A DNA stretch of 64,000 nucleotides, taken from contig JARGXX010000111.1 in NCBI GenBank assembly GCA_030374765.1, positions 310,001-374,000 on the forward strand. The letters run 5' to 3'. Below the pieces are notes generated by a model, which was not told the DNA's origin, ran no database searches, and saw nothing but the letters and a program-made list of their open reading frames with translations. Of the stretch, positions 31,378 to 43,681 are shown one piece after another. The position numbers and the translations under genes were made by a program. The stretch's first letter is position 1; every line of letters starts with the position of its first letter. The stretch is from Agarophyton chilense (Eukaryota; Rhodophyta; Florideophyceae; Gracilariales; Gracilariaceae).

Positions 31378-31855
31378 TCTGGTGTCTGGCTGAACACTTT
31401 TGTAGCCCAGTGGTTTTCACAGGTTATGGGCCCTTATTGCAGCTACTGTGGTACAGAGATCTACTCTCACCAGTCGCATCCGCTAACTTCCAGTATTTGC
31501 ATCTTTTCTGGTTCCACCGATCACTGGAGAGTATTACACGTAGACCTGTCTAAGCATCTACCTCTACACTTCTGCAATTTTACACATCTACCTCTTCACC
31601 TCTACACTTCTGCAAATTTACACATCTACCTCTTCACCTCTACACCTCTACACCTCGTTAAAACGCAAAGGCTTCCCATGCTCTTTACATTCGCCTCCAC
31701 CGAGTTTGACCAGGTCGTGTGAGACCTCACGACGTCACCACCATCGCTATTCAAACTCGGTTCAGCCCACGTTTGTAGGAGCTCACGATTAGTACAACTG
31801 TACACATTTTCTGGTGTTTGGCCGGACACTTTTGTAGCCAAACGGTTCTCACAAA
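31378..31855. repeat. pair of direct repeats, about 46 bp, 430 bp apart
   Basis: TCTGGTGTCTGGCTGAACAC at 31,378 and TCTGGTGTTTGGCCGGACAC at 31,810 both continue with TTTTGTAGCC and then a GGTT-TCAC-rich end (to 31,423 and 31,855). The preceding bases also share AGCCC/CACG words. The pair may mark the ends of a short insertion or an old segmental duplication. Confidence 0.6.
31561..31656. repeat. 38-bp minisatellite, two full units plus partial
   Basis: Units start at 31,561 and 31,599 and differ by one or two bases; the third (31,637-31,656) breaks down into CCTCTACA hexamer-like repeats. Pyrimidine-rich on the plus strand. Confidence 0.85.
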
Positions 31856-32180
31856 GGCTTTCTTGAACATTCTGTCTTATTATTTGTTTCTGCAAATGAA
31901 TAGACAACCAAATTGTTTATTTATTTTGTCTTTTTACTTTTTTTGTTGTACTAAGAACATGAAGAACTGTTTTTTTGACTTTGAGAAGTAAGTAAGGACT
32001 ATTCAACATTAAACATAAACTAAGAACATCTAAAGAAATCAGTTAACCAAATGGATTCCTAATTCGAATGATAACAACAAACCGGTCATTCAAAAGACTC
32101 TTTTTACTTAGTATTGAAAGAAAAACAAATCGAACAAAGAAAACCGTTTCCATTGACATGTGATACACCAAAAACAGATA

Positions 32181-33509
32181 TTAAGATATATTTTTCTTAT
32201 CAAGAACTTTCTCGACACAACATGGAAAGATAAATGCTGCATTAGAAAATGAAGTAGCTTTAAGTTTCTTTTCTAGAATAGCGCATAAAAGATCTAGGCC
32301 ACAGTAAAATAGAATTATTATTTTTAATTCTAGTATAATAGACAATATGTCGAATAGTACTACCAGATACTGGGCTTTTATTTTTGCATTAATAATAATA
32401 CACATATTATCCAGACTAATAAATGTTCTTTGCTTGTCATTTCCGACCCGTGCAAATCTGGAAGTAGCAAGCTGAAGCATCTTGTCGTATGAGCTACACC
32501 GTCCATATCCAGAACTTGCTAGTTTTATTTTTTGAAGTCCACAGCCAATATCAATAAAATCTGTTATTGATATGAGGATGATCAGAGGAAAAAAGTGTTT
32601 CATCGTTTTACTGTATCTTATTCCCGTAAGCAGTGGTTTTCTCAGCTGACTCGTTCTTCGAAATCTAAATGCTTTCATAGTTTGATCGGAGAAAAGTGCA
32701 ACGAAAATTATATAAATAAAGACGCGAATCAATTTCTTAATTTTAAGTAGAGTAGGGCCAAAAAACAATACATACGATCTGTTTGGAGTATCGCTATACA
32801 CATGGTGAGCAAGACTATTTGCTGGAATCACTTTGAATGACTTCGGAAACATTTGAATTAGACAACGAAGCGCAGTTTGATCCGCTTCCAAGTCTGAGGA
32901 AGACTGTCCTAAAGCAATCCATTGTACAACCTTCCTAACAAAGTTCATTCTTACGGGAACAATTATAAAACCTGCGTTAGCACTAGAGTTCGAAAATTCT
33001 GAATGTACTGTTATTCTAGATGGCTTTAACATATGTTCTCCAACAACCACATTGAAAATGTCTGTGTCTTTGTACATTACGTGTGTAATGTACTTTTTAT
33101 GTAGCGCGTACGAAAGAGAATGAAGAATAATGAGTGGCTTGTAATAATAATAGTTCTTTGCATTTCCTTTGTCGACTAGGTAAAACAGACTGAACCTATT
33201 CTTAAGAACAATGTCACTTTTTTTTGTACTATACCCAATTTGCAAAATTTTATTATTTGATTGCTTTTCAAATAATTTGAATTCCATATTCGTCACCCTC
33301 GCCTCATTTTTTCTCTCACAATATCCACTGTCAGATTCAAATGGAAGAGAACGAAAGACATCTGATAACGTTTTCGACACGTAGTTTTCGTAAGGACTCA
33401 GAATTTTTAAAATAGATTTATATTCACTAGAATGCCCCCTGGAAATGCCGGGTCGGGCGAAAAACGCAACGTAGTGAAGGCCAATAAACAAAAAATGAGA
33501 ACTATGCAT
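32181..33509 (-). CDS. putative DxD glycosyltransferase with N-terminal signal-anchor
   Basis: The longest unbroken host-like frame in the window: 442 codons from the ATG at 33,509 to a TAA at 32,181. Without the ATG the frame extends upstream to TTG at 33,608. The start is hydrophobic (HFLFIGLHYVAFFA), as for a signal peptide or type II anchor. The middle holds the features of a GT-A nucleotide-sugar transferase: LIILHSLSYALHKKYITHVM followed by YKDTDIF (a DxD metal/sugar-nucleotide site), then SSANAGFIIVP, VVQWIALG, and LEADQTAL with VIPANSLAHHVY. This is the order D.D...N.GF...W...DQ seen in several families (PF03407/GT77-like and GT34-like); I cannot choose among them. The last 150 residues include three more hydrophobic stretches, unusual for such enzymes and possibly intron or chance read-through. 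Likely Golgi/secretory if expressed. AT-rich codon use, like the host background. Confidence 0.45.
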   Translation of the reverse strand: MHSSHFLFIGLHYVAFFARPGISRGHSSEYKSILKILSPYENYVSKTLSDVFRSLPFESDSGYCERKNEARVTNMEFKLFEKQSNNKILQIGYSTKKSDIVLKNRFSLFYLVDKGNAKNYYYYKPLIILHSLSYALHKKYITHVMYKDTDIFNVVVGEHMLKPSRITVHSEFSNSSANAGFIIVPVRMNFVRKVVQWIALGQSSSDLEADQTALRCLIQMFPKSFKVIPANSLAHHVYSDTPNRSYVLFFGPTLLKIKKLIRVFIYIIFVALFSDQTMKAFRFRRTSQLRKPLLTGIRYSKTMKHFFPLIILISITDFIDIGCGLQKIKLASSGYGRCSSYDKMLQLATSRFARVGNDKQRTFISLDNMCIIINAKIKAQYLVVLFDILSIILELKIIILFYCGLDLLCAILEKKLKATSFSNAAFIFPCCVEKVLDKKNIS

Positions 33510-33609
33510 GATTCGATTGATATAAATAAGCCATTGGCAGTGTTTAAGCAATAGAGAATACTGAAAGAAATCGTACGCCAATTTAGCTTCGATGTTTTTT
33601 CTTGGCAAG

Positions 33610-36220
33610 CTATGATGCTCAGTAGTATTATAACGCTTTTAATCAATGCAAAAAGTTTGCACTTTTGTGCACTTTATTAACAAAGAAGAATTTTGTGCGT
33701 ATGGGAAATTTTAAATGATAAATTATTGCTAGCATTGAATTAATGATATCTTATCTTTTCCGTAAAATGTAATGGTAGTATTCTGTCGTTTTCAATTGAT
33801 TCAGTCAAGTGTTTTTGGGATATATATTATATTCGGACCTATATCGAAATTGCGGTCTATTTATCAATTAAAACTGCTGCATAAATATCTGATCAATAAA
33901 AAGAAAGTAACGTTCTTCTTGATGACTGAATAACGTTCAAAAATACAGCATTGGTTCAATTTGAAGATTTCCAAGCATTATGTTTTTCGTTCGAGTTATA
34001 ACCACAAGCCAAAGGTGCGAGCTTGGAAAATGAAAAGTCACCATTTGCACCCTACAGTGTGATCAATGAGCTCTCAAAAATCCAGAAAGCGGAAAAGCCG
34101 TGGTTTTCTCAACATAAATTACGAGAGGTGCCGAAGCAACAAGTCCTTGAAAGTTGCAGAGTTTTTTATAGCTGACTATGGGCATGCAGATGCCCGGAAG
34201 CTCCAGCAAAAGTGTCTTCATTTTCCAATCTCTTCTTGCAATGTACAAAACTACATATTCGGTAGTGCATCTAGCCTCACGACTATACCTCGGAGTTTCT
34301 TCAAAACTGAATCTTGCCAATACATCAAAACTTCGGCAATTTGAATTTACGGCTATAACGTTCTTTTTCTATTTAGAGCAGTGTCCTAAGAAAAGTAGAG
34401 AGACATTTTTCAGTACCAAGAACGCCTGCTCTAAAGGTATGCTATTGAATCTTTTAATCTGAAACTAGGGCTTCCTTAAAAGACTGCAGCTGCTGTAAAT
34501 AACATTTTTGTTCAATGTTGAATGGTCACATCTTGCAATAGATGATTACAAAAGCAATTATGAAAACAACACCGATATTTGAAAAAACAGGTCTACTAGA
34601 AAAATATTACATCTTTTTTTTCTGCTCGCCTTCCTAAATAATAGGCGGCCTTTCCCCACCTTTCTCGAGTGCTTGAAGGTGGTTCTAGATCGTTCCAACC
34701 GTAGCAATCATTGCAGTTTGATGTAGCCTGGCCGGATCGGACAGTGATCACTAGAAAAAAATGTTCTAGGCAGTTTGTGGAATAGCGCAGGAAACTACGA
34801 ACAGAATTTTTCCTGGAAGTTTTGTAACCAAGCTGTTTACCAGCAGGTTGTCTACAAAAGAGAAGGGCAGCAGAAAGAACCTGTCAGAAAACCGAGTAAA
34901 GATTTTAGACTTGAAAAAGATGGGCGCCAAATGTCTGCGGCTACCTGACGTCACGCGTGACCTTTGGAAGCCCACAATACTATAGTTTGATGTCCACAAA
35001 ACGCACATGAGAGATGATTTCTGTATGTGAAATAGGTATGCAATGAATGTGCTCTGAATGTTCATTTTCGCTCGTTGACGGCAGTCAGAGCTCGTTACAC
35101 TCGTACTTTAACGCTTCGGTTTCTTTGTAAGTAATATTGGCAAGGTGAAAAATAGTTTTTGACAACAAAAATTCAATTTTTAATACGAAGATTTATAATT
35201 CTCTACTACTACTCAATGGCACGCCAGCGACTCTACCAAAAAATAATTGTTTTTTCCAGCCCATCCCACTCGGCAAAAACCAATCCTTGACGAACAACTC
35301 ATTCAAATTCCAAGAACAAGCTCCACTGCTATATTCCAAACGAAACTTTATCTTCTGACATATATTTTAAGCTCTAAGTTAATATCCCAGGAAGCAGTTT
35401 TCTGTTATGACAATTTTTTCAAAAATCTGATTCCGAGTGTCATAATTCTGCAAGTCGAATATGGGAGCTCACTACTAGTAAAGCTGTACACGATCTTCTA
35501 GTGGCTGGCGGGATAGTTCTATATCCTAGTAGTTGTCACATCGGATACAGAATTCTGACGAACTGAATGAAACGATTTATGGCTTTATTTTCCAAGTGGT
35601 GATCGGAACCAACAGACAAACCTGGCAACGGCGCGTTTAAAGATGTCAATGCACTCGTTTTAACCGCTTTGAATGACAGAAGATGGGCCGGAGATGATTA
35701 TTTGAGTGCTTGTTCAGGTTTATGTGGGTATATGTCTCCCTAAATTTTTTTATCGCTTTGTCAACATACTCGACATTTCGTTTCCTGTTCAGTCAGGCAT
35801 GCATAAAGCTTCTCGGTGGTCGGCCCCCGTACTTTAGCATGTGTGGAGTTGCTGCGAACGAAATTGCTAGACGTTATACGGGTCTTCGAGGTCCTGCCCG
35901 AAAATGGGCCGGTGGCTAAGGGAAAATCACCCCGGCTTCACCCAACTTCCTTCTTCTAACCAATTTTTTAACGGAAACCTCTTTATCATGACGGACTCGC
36001 TACGGCCACGTTTTTCTATAGCAATGTTCAGCATGTTTTAAGGCGGCTGCTTTTCGGTTAGTGGCAAGATGGCGACATCCAATACCTTTCCATAAAATAA
36101 ATCCCCTAGTCTGAAATATACTTCAAACAGCAGCAGCAATGCAATCCAAAAATTTGAATTCCCGTGTTAGGAAAGATCTAGTGCCAACCCGTACACAACT
36201 ATTTCCGGACATACGCCAAA
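33610..36220. other. no gene identified
   Basis: Both strands have only short frames (for example 34,063-34,320 minus and 35,247-35,501 plus), without motifs. AT-rich with many A and T runs. No LTR, inverted-repeat end or RNA gene was seen. Confidence 0.4.
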
Positions 36221-36436
36221 ATGAAGATTTTGGCCCGATGCTGTCTATCCCTGTATGATTTCATTTGCCAAAAACAATTTCTGGCTGAGTTCGGGAAGAT
36301 AAAATACCAACTATGGTTTTGCTTGATCTACACCACTTGTCTTCGTTTGCTGACCACCATGAAAGAGGTCAATGCAATATCTCGTGAACGATTTATCGAC
36401 TTCTTCTGCGTTTCTCCACTGACGACGAGCGAATGA

Positions 36437-36859
36437 TTGTTACGCCTGCCACTCCACGAAATAACCAAGGGTTTTACCGTTTCCCTGCAATATTTACGCT
36501 TTCATCCATCGGTGCGCTATATCATAAAGCCCGTGACAATTCCATTTATTCTTTTTCAGCAGGTTCTTTGGTATTGTTATCAGCGTTCTCATTATTTCTT
36601 GCTTTGGCATCAATATTCTCTTTCCCCAGGAATTCAAATCCCAAGACTTCTGTACTCCGTTTTTCAGCAGGCGATGATACTTTTGTCGTCCACGAAGGCA
36701 AATAGCTACGCTCGGGCTCCTTTATCGCGGCTCGCAAATTTCTTTTCGACCTCTACTTGCTCGTTCCGAACGAAAAAAAATCAACCACATAAGCTCCAAA
36801 TTTGTATTCGCCAACGGGTATTGAATTCGGTACCCAGTATTCCATTGAGAGCTAGTTGA
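36437..36859 (+). CDS. hypothetical open frame, 140 codons
   Basis: Unrecognised frame opening at a non-ATG codon; two other frames are also open over the same bases (plus 36,433-36,705 and minus 36,546-36,737), so its coding status is doubtful. The translation is rich in Tyr, Ser, Leu and Phe with no clear domain, signal peptide or repeat. Confidence 0.12.
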   Translation: MLRLPLHEITKGFTVSLQYLRFHPSVRYIIKPVTIPFILFQQVLWYCYQRSHYFLLWHQYSLSPGIQIPRLLYSVFQQAMILLSSTKANSYARAPLSRLANFFSTSTCSFRTKKNQPHKLQICIRQRVLNSVPSIPLRAS

Positions 36860-37752
36860 ACACGAGCTAGAAGTTCTGAATGACTCTTCTGAGCTACAAA
36901 TAAAAAATGTGAACACCCCATGAACATTTAAAACATAACGGGGAATAACTTTTTCCGTCCGACGTCGATTGATGGCAAACCAAAATACGTAGTCATCCAT
37001 CTCGGTCATTTCATTCTATGAAATTGGTTGTCCATATTTGAATTTCAAACATATAGCGGTTGTTTTGCTGGGATGTGTAATCTCGCTAGATGTCCTGAAC
37101 TAGGAAGCTCGATCTTTGGTGGGTCGATAAACTTCAAATCAGCGTTCTAAGCGACAATTATGAGCCTTAGTGTTCCCTCCTTTTTAGGAACCGAAAAAAA
37201 ACATTCACAACTTCCAGTTTTCTCTATGGCGGATCTATTTGCCTGCCTTTCTCTAATTTATAATCAAAGTACGATGACCCTTTGCCATCACTCTCAAAAA
37301 TGGCTCCTAAGTTCTCCAAACATCTGCATCTGTTCGATTCATTTCTTTCGTCATATATAGTAGCTGCATATCCCCAGATAATAATGAGATAATATCAGCC
37401 GAGGCTGCAAGACCATTATCTGGAAATTATTCTCGGCCCGGGTTCAGCCAGACCCATTGATGTGGGTCACTGCCTTCGAACGTAGAATCAACCTCTCCTA
37501 CGGACTCCTCCACAACGAAATAATTTCAGCGAAATAAATTCTCCCCGAGGCCCCGGCATACAAGCAATCAGCCTACTTCGAAGTCCCTCATGTAAACTTT
37601 GAATTTTCTTCTTGCGTCTGCAATTTTTTCATTTTCGTGCGCTCGCTTTCTTTGTATTTATGTCCTGTTTATCGGACGCCCCTGCAATAGGTGCTACGCC
37701 CCGCATGTCTATCGAATTTAAAACTGCCGTTGTTGTTGTCGATGTTTCTATA

Positions 37753-38432
37753 TTAATTTTCGTTCCCGTCTCCTTTCTTGCCCTCGGCAGACTTATCCTT
37801 TCTAAACTTCTTACGAAGGTTTTCGAAGTTGTGAAGTATGCTCTTCATTGACTTGCTTGTGAAATGGTCGTGCTCTTCTTTGACTTCTCTAGCCGCTTCC
37901 CAGTTTCCAGTCGTATCAACGATCGTCACTGCTGTCAATTTACAAATTGCCAGCTTCACCGCCTAATCCCTTTTAGCAAGCATAGCGCCCAACGGGTTCA
38001 TGAGGCCCTCAAGAAGCCAACCCAACGTTGGAGCTTCCCGGTGGTTCCGAAAGCCCGTCAAATTACGAGCTGGAACCCACGCAGAGATCATCGGATAATT
38101 CGTAAGGGCTTTGTGGGGCATATCATCACCTTCAATACTGTCAACAGAAACATATTGTTGAGGTATCGGTTTGCTAGCGAAAGCAACCCAGAAAACTGTG
38201 TTTTCCTTCTGCCCCTCCGATCTCAAAGTTTTCCACGCAAGGCTTGACATTTCCTCATCGCTGTCATCTGACCCTGAGACAGAGTTATTGCCGCAATTTA
38301 CTACAACTACTTCCATCCCCTGTCTGATGTCGACACGAAAAACCTCTCTCTTTTTTTCGGACTCTTCCACCACTCTTTCAAGTTCTTAATGGCTGTAGTC
38401 ATGCGCTTCGATGCCTTATTTATTCTCTCCAT
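37753..38432 (-). pseudogene. unknown protein, acidic middle and basic tail (interrupted)
   Basis: A coherent minus-strand reading runs from an ATG at 38,430-38,432 (MERINKASKRMTTAIKNLKE) across a frame change in an A-run near 38,350, then through VFRVDIRQGMEVVVVNCGNN, an acidic patch SGSDDSDEEM, VFWVAFASKPIPQQYVSVDS, YPMISAWVPARNL and GWLLEGLMNPLGAMLAKRD. A TAG follows, after which the frame goes on with LAICKLTAVTIVD and ends in a Lys-rich tail (SILHNFENLRKKFRKDKS). I do not recognise it. The acidic-then-basic composition could suit a nucleic-acid-binding or structural protein, host or element-borne. Both interruptions point to decay. Confidence 0.35.
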
Positions 38433-39039
38433 GAAAAAAATGATTTACTGCATTTGACTGAGGTTTGTCATAGCCTCTTTCTCAGAACCCCATTCTGGAG
38501 CGCACATGGACCCGTGTGCACTTGCGGATGCACCCTCTTTGACTCATGTCACGCGTATAAAACGCCCTTGACGTTTTCGATCCGAGACAATTACAACTCG
38601 AGTACTCGCTACTCCTTTAGATGACCCTGGTTTCGACAAACTCCATCTGACACTTAGACGGTATGTTTTATCTCCAATTTAGTATTATAAGATATCCATC
38701 TCACCCTCTTTAGGAACCCCTCGGTATCTCATTCCTAACTAGACGAAAGAGAGCATCTTTTCTTTGCGACTTTTCTCCGAGATACACTAAACGACTACCC
38801 CAAAAACATTATCTTACGCTGCCTAACACATCCTACGCTATGCCCTAGATTTTCTCCCCAAAACTCCTCCAGTTTGAAACTTTATTTGTAGCAGATCCAT
38901 CACCTCTGAGAACGGTCTACCCATTCCGTTCCTGGGAATACTTTTTTTTGCGGGCTTGCGCTTTTAGCAGGGCTGCTCCTGGCTGAGCGTGCGACCTTAA
39001 TAGATCCACCCTTCACCCGGCCCACATACAAGTGGAACT
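38433..39039. other. no gene seen
   Basis: A TATAAAA word occurs near 38,556, upstream on the minus strand of the unknown protein but in plus orientation; I attach no function to it. No other structure noted. Confidence 0.35.
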
Positions 39040-39515
39040 ATGAGTGGACCTCGTAGCCACCAGGCTTTTGAGATTCGTGCCTTGACACCACTGCCCACAG
39101 TTACTACTGAACAGAACTTGATGCTTGAAACACCCCCGATCTGCATCATTACGCAGGGCGCATGGTACCTTAATATGAACAACAGATTTTTAGATAACCC
39201 TTCAAAAACCAAACACCAATATCACCAAAAACTGTTAGTTCCGATATAAAACTTCAAAAAACCTTAACAGACTTGATTAAAAGACACGCAGCAGAGCCCC
39301 CAGCCACATACGACCGTCACGAGACCTCCCGGATAGCACTGATAATAAACCTGAGCAATTGGGAAAAGCCCCTGGTCACCCAATTATGGAAAGACCTTAC
39401 AGACTTCTGTTTCCGTAGTCCAACCCCAGAAACGCCCGTAAAGCCCAATGGACAACATTGCATACGTAAATTCATTTCAGCTCTCAATTCTGTCGAAACT
39501 AGCCTTGAAAATTGA
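39040..39515 (+). pseudogene. unknown protein remnant, two plus-strand frames
   Basis: The first 70 codons (FEIRALTPLPTVTTEQNLML, ICIITQGAWYLNMNNRFLDN) are in one frame. From about 39,195 the protein-like reading moves to another (SSDIKLQKTLTDLIKRHAAE, ALIINLSNWEKPLVTQLWKD, FISALNSVETSLEN). The second part has regular amphipathic helices with a Trp-Lys pattern, such as is seen in capsid-like or helical-bundle proteins, but I cannot name it. It is richer in C than the host background. Either a decayed element or a decayed gene. Confidence 0.3.
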
Positions 39516-40053
39516 TTTTTAGTAGCATATCACAACGCTTGGCAATAAAACACCGATAATCTAATTATTTCAAAAAAATGAAACAAGTCTCAAGAATTCT
39601 GAAAAAAACACCAATGCAACAGGAATCATTGGACTACGGAGGCCTGATCACTTTCCCACCCAACAGAGATCCCTCCCTGACTTTCTTCATTAGCCATCGT
39701 ACGCTGCCCAAGTGATACCACGATTGGTGAAGAAAAGCTTTAGTCGACCAGACGCAGAGGCGTTAATCCTTCGTCAAGGCTCTTGAAATAGTAATGCCTA
39801 CGCAGGCTCTGGATTAAAGAATAACCTATCCAGAAGAATTCTTATAGTATTGTGTTTGTGAAATTCGAAGTACTCACTGTAGATTAACGTCAAGTGTTCC
39901 ATGACGTCTAATGAACAAATTTTGAACCCTGCGCGACTGCCAATAACACGAGCCCATTAGTATTGCTTAAAAATAGTGGAAGTTCATTAGATGGTGACAA
40001 ATACTTAACACGGTAAAAAAAATGGTACAAAATGGCTGAATGCTGCTCATCAC

Positions 40054-40527
40054 TTGGCGATCCGACATGTTCGCATGTGTTTCAACCGGATAGCACGGTA
40101 CAAGACCATTGTATTTATCAAAATTTGTTTTTATTTTATTGCTACGTTCTTCGCCTTTATTACCGAGTGTCTAAGAATTCATTCTTCTCTTCTGTCTCAC
40201 AGCACAACTTTCAACGACAATCCTCCTTCTCTCATTATGTTCCTCCGAAGAGGATCTAGTAACCATCGCCGAGCATTATTGTATATAGATCCAATCAGCC
40301 TTTTGATGCATGCGATATCGCAAAAAGTTCGTCGCTTCTCCTTGGTGAATCCTTTTCTCGTTCAGTTTGGGAGTTTATCTGATGATAATTCTCTCATTCT
40401 GCTAACCCTCATTTCTTACCGTCAATCTATGCGAGCGATATTCTTTTTTTTGGCACTAGCTGTCCATTCCCACAACGATGTTCTGCAATTAATTTGCACA
40501 TTTTATGAATATAACCATACTAAATAG
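40054..40527 (+). CDS. hypothetical open frame, 157 codons, one membrane-like segment
   Basis: An open plus-strand frame starting near 40,054 at an ATG (ATGGCGATC is not present; the frame opens at a near-cognate codon). A hydrophobic stretch IVFIKICFYFIATFFAFI is near residues 18-36 and another (FFFLALAV) near residue 135. The rest is Ser/Leu/Arg mixed, with no motif. A second plus-strand frame (40,032-40,259) overlaps. Function and reality uncertain. Confidence 0.15.
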   Translation: MAIRHVRMCFNRIARYKTIVFIKICFYFIATFFAFITECLRIHSSLLSHSTTFNDNPPSLIMFLRRGSSNHRRALLYIDPISLLMHAISQKVRRFSLVNPFLVQFGSLSDDNSLILLTLISYRQSMRAIFFFLALAVHSHNDVLQLICTFYEYNHTK

Positions 40528-40829
40528 AAGATAAATGCTAGCTACTCTGATCAGAAAAAGAAAACGTGCTTAGAGTTTGTATTCCTTCAAAATGTCCGCC
40601 ATTCCAGGGCTTCCGTTGAGCATCGTATAAAATGCGTTCTTTCCACGCTTCAAAAATTGTAGACCGTTTCTATGGTAGAACAGCCGTTTTGTTGAATCAA
40701 GGTGAAGATTTTGATTGTTCCAAAATATTTTCAGATAGACATTATCAACTGTTATCTGTTAAATGCCCAGAGCTTGAGACAATGTTTATTCTTCTCCTCT
40801 GTTCTCTTTAATGTCTTTTTCTCTTGTGA

Positions 40830-43657
40830 TTAAATCAATGGGCACTCTCCATGACGAACTCTTTCCCTCACAGTGTCAGTTGAGGGCATGTAGACGTCTT
40901 TGTCACTCGTGATACCTGATTCAACACAAGCTTGTCGAGCTCTTAGTCCGTCCACGTCCTTCACCACTCGGCCTGTGAAATAAGATTTTTCAGAGCCGAG
41001 CCTACCGTTTAGCAATCTTAGTGAGAATAGGGTAGAAGTTTTGTGAAAGAGATTAGATTCTGGGTTGATTCCAGACTTCTCGAAATCATGGAGATCATCA
41101 GCCTCGCGGTAACGATAAACTGCGTTGTGTTGGTCAACTGACTGCAGTCCTATACCACATTGCCCATTTGGAGAACAGTTCGTGTCGAGGGATTGAAACA
41201 AAACGCAAGTTTAAATTTTTTATGAAAGACGCTCGAAAAAGTTGCGTTCAGTCTCTGCCAAACACGGGTGAGATCTTTTACATCTTTACTATTTGGAGTT
41301 ATTTAAAACAAATTGGTTGTAATATCTGATAAAGAAGCCCATTAAAGATTTAGATACTTCTCGATTTCATGATCTTGGAATAGATTTGAAAAATATTTAG
41401 ACACCAAAGTCTTGTACTTCTCAGTTTTATATGATGAGAGATATTCGAAAGATTTCAGTTGTCGAGCCCAGCTGAAGAGAATACTACGTGCTCCATGTGA
41501 CAAAGGGCTGTTGATTCTTTAGATCATATTTTTTCCGAGGTCAACACTGTAATTGGAATGGAGACATCTTGGGTGAGTCCAAATACAGAGCGCGTTCCGA
41601 TGCTCGATGTAGTCTTAAAGCCATTATTTCATAGAATCATAATTTTTTCTCCTAAATGATATTAACCGAAAGCTCTGAAGTATATGGTATTCTCTGATCT
41701 CCAGTTTCTTTCATAATCTTTTAAATCCTACGGTCATTTTCATAATTCTCGGATCTTTCCAACGACCTTCAAATGTTTTACATATCTCTATTTATACGCA
41801 GTACGCAGTTGCAGTTGTTCTATGTCCAAACGATTTCTAAACCTACTGTTTACGCATGTCCGTTGCGCGCTTCTCTGTTTCAAAATATTGTATAAAAGAA
41901 TCAACTAGCACCATTTTCTAAATTTCGGTACTCTTTTGGACTTTTTAAAACACCTACGACATGGATTTTGAGCGTTATGATATCAGATGCCAAACGCTTT
42001 TGAAGCATCCAACCAATCTGCATTGAAAAACAAAACATAATCGTACAGGGTTTGACAGACACTATCTGCACAAAACCCGTTTACCCCTGTTCCCAGTGTC
42101 TTTAGACCATCTATAATTAGTATGAGGAATGTTTCAAATAGTTCGGATTTACGAGTACCGGGTACAAAAGCTGCCTGAATGTTAATCAATGATTTGAAAC
42201 GAAGCATGGGATTCAAGTTAAGAATTACTTATTTTACTGGCCAGATTAAAAGCAAACCTCTCCCTCGTCGATAGATTTCATACGCATCGGCAAAAAAGGT
42301 GGAAACACCAATGGCTTTCTTTCTTCATCCCAGTTCTTCATTCTATCTGGGTATGCGTGAATAAAAGAACGTACAATCATAGTACACTGTTATTGATTCG
42401 GGGTGTTTGTATTGAAGAGATCACTTTGCCGCAATTCAACCGTCAAAAACGGCTGAGAAAGAATCCCTTTTTTCGACATTGAACGGCAAGCTATAAAAAA
42501 CTACTCTGTACCCAAGCTTAGAACCAGTGATGACATTTTGAAAGCATTTCTGATTTAAACATGGTACAAGAGGCTCGTTAGACTCGTAGAATAGATCATG
42601 CGTACGGCGACACAAAGAAGCCCACATCTTATTGAACCCCGTACTCGAATTCTGACGCTTTGAAGAAGGACTAATTACAAGTGATTTGCCTCCGAAGCAC
42701 TTTAACGAAGAAGCCAGGTGGTTTGAAGTTTCGCCAGAAGCCAATGCTCAGATACGTACAAAACTTCGATTATAATTCACTTTTGCTAACCATCCGTCGT
42801 GGGAGTCTTGCAAGTTGGTAAAAACGTCACTACCGTCCGACGCGCTGCGGTAATGGCTATTTTAGAAGTTTACTGGCTCTTTGAATTGTTCTGGGAGGCA
42901 AGTTGACTGTTTGATCCAAATACTTCTCGTTCTGTGGACGGGCAATGACGAGATTCGTGATATTTTGACCTTATGAAAAGTGATTATGGTAAACCTCAGT
43001 ATCCAAACTGTTTAAGAGCTCTTAATGTTGCTTAGTCGCTTCATAAATCTTCTGCGTCTCTTGGTTGAAAAGTTTTATTACAGTCTGCAGTTGAAAAGCA
43101 CCATATTGTACATGTTTTGGGGAGGGAAGTGATTGGATTTATTTTTGTTGTGGTGGTTGCACATCAGTTATCAAATTTCTGTCAACGCTCTAACTCTCTT
43201 AGTACAAGAATTGGCTGAAATTTGGAGGATCCTCGGCGGACAGGCTTAGTTTTGGTGGTTGTTTTTGATACTGTGATGTTTCTTCGTTTTGCATCTGGTG
43301 TTGATTCGCAGCGCGCATCGATTTGGTAAGCCTTCTTGATCGTTCTTCTATATACATAAACCACAACCATCGCTTGCTCTTCCATAAATAAGACAAAGCT
43401 GGTTTGATATCGAGTCATTGACGAACGGAAGGCAGAAGTGCCAAGATTTCCACAGATAAGTATTTTTGAGGTCTGAAACCGAAAATATGCAATGTGGTCT
43501 TGCCTTTATTGATCTTTGAAAACAAGATTTCTCCTGCTCTTTTTCCGAAACAATACTGTAAGTAATACCTACGGGGATACATAAAATGCGCCGAGATTTT
43601 AAGGTGGTCAGCAATGGATTGTAACCATCTGGTGAATTCTAAGAGTTCAAACTTCAC
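40830..43657 (-). other. series of short minus-strand frames, no family recognised
   Basis: Minus-strand frames at 43,415-43,657, 43,182-43,418, 42,436-42,744, 41,983-42,216 and 40,830-41,201 are spaced along one strand and some look protein-like (FNKMWASLCRRTHDLFYESN; HDFEKSGINPESNLFHKTS). No shared motif or homolog is recognised, and gaps between them are stop-rich. This may be a decayed multi-exon gene or element, or chance. Confidence 0.2.
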
Positions 43658-43681
43658 AAACCTACATCTCTACACGATTGC

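Noticed and set aside
36437-36859. Reverse-transcriptase-like wording in a 140-codon frame.
   Set aside because: Only a vague resemblance, with no catalytic motif and two other open frames over the same bases.
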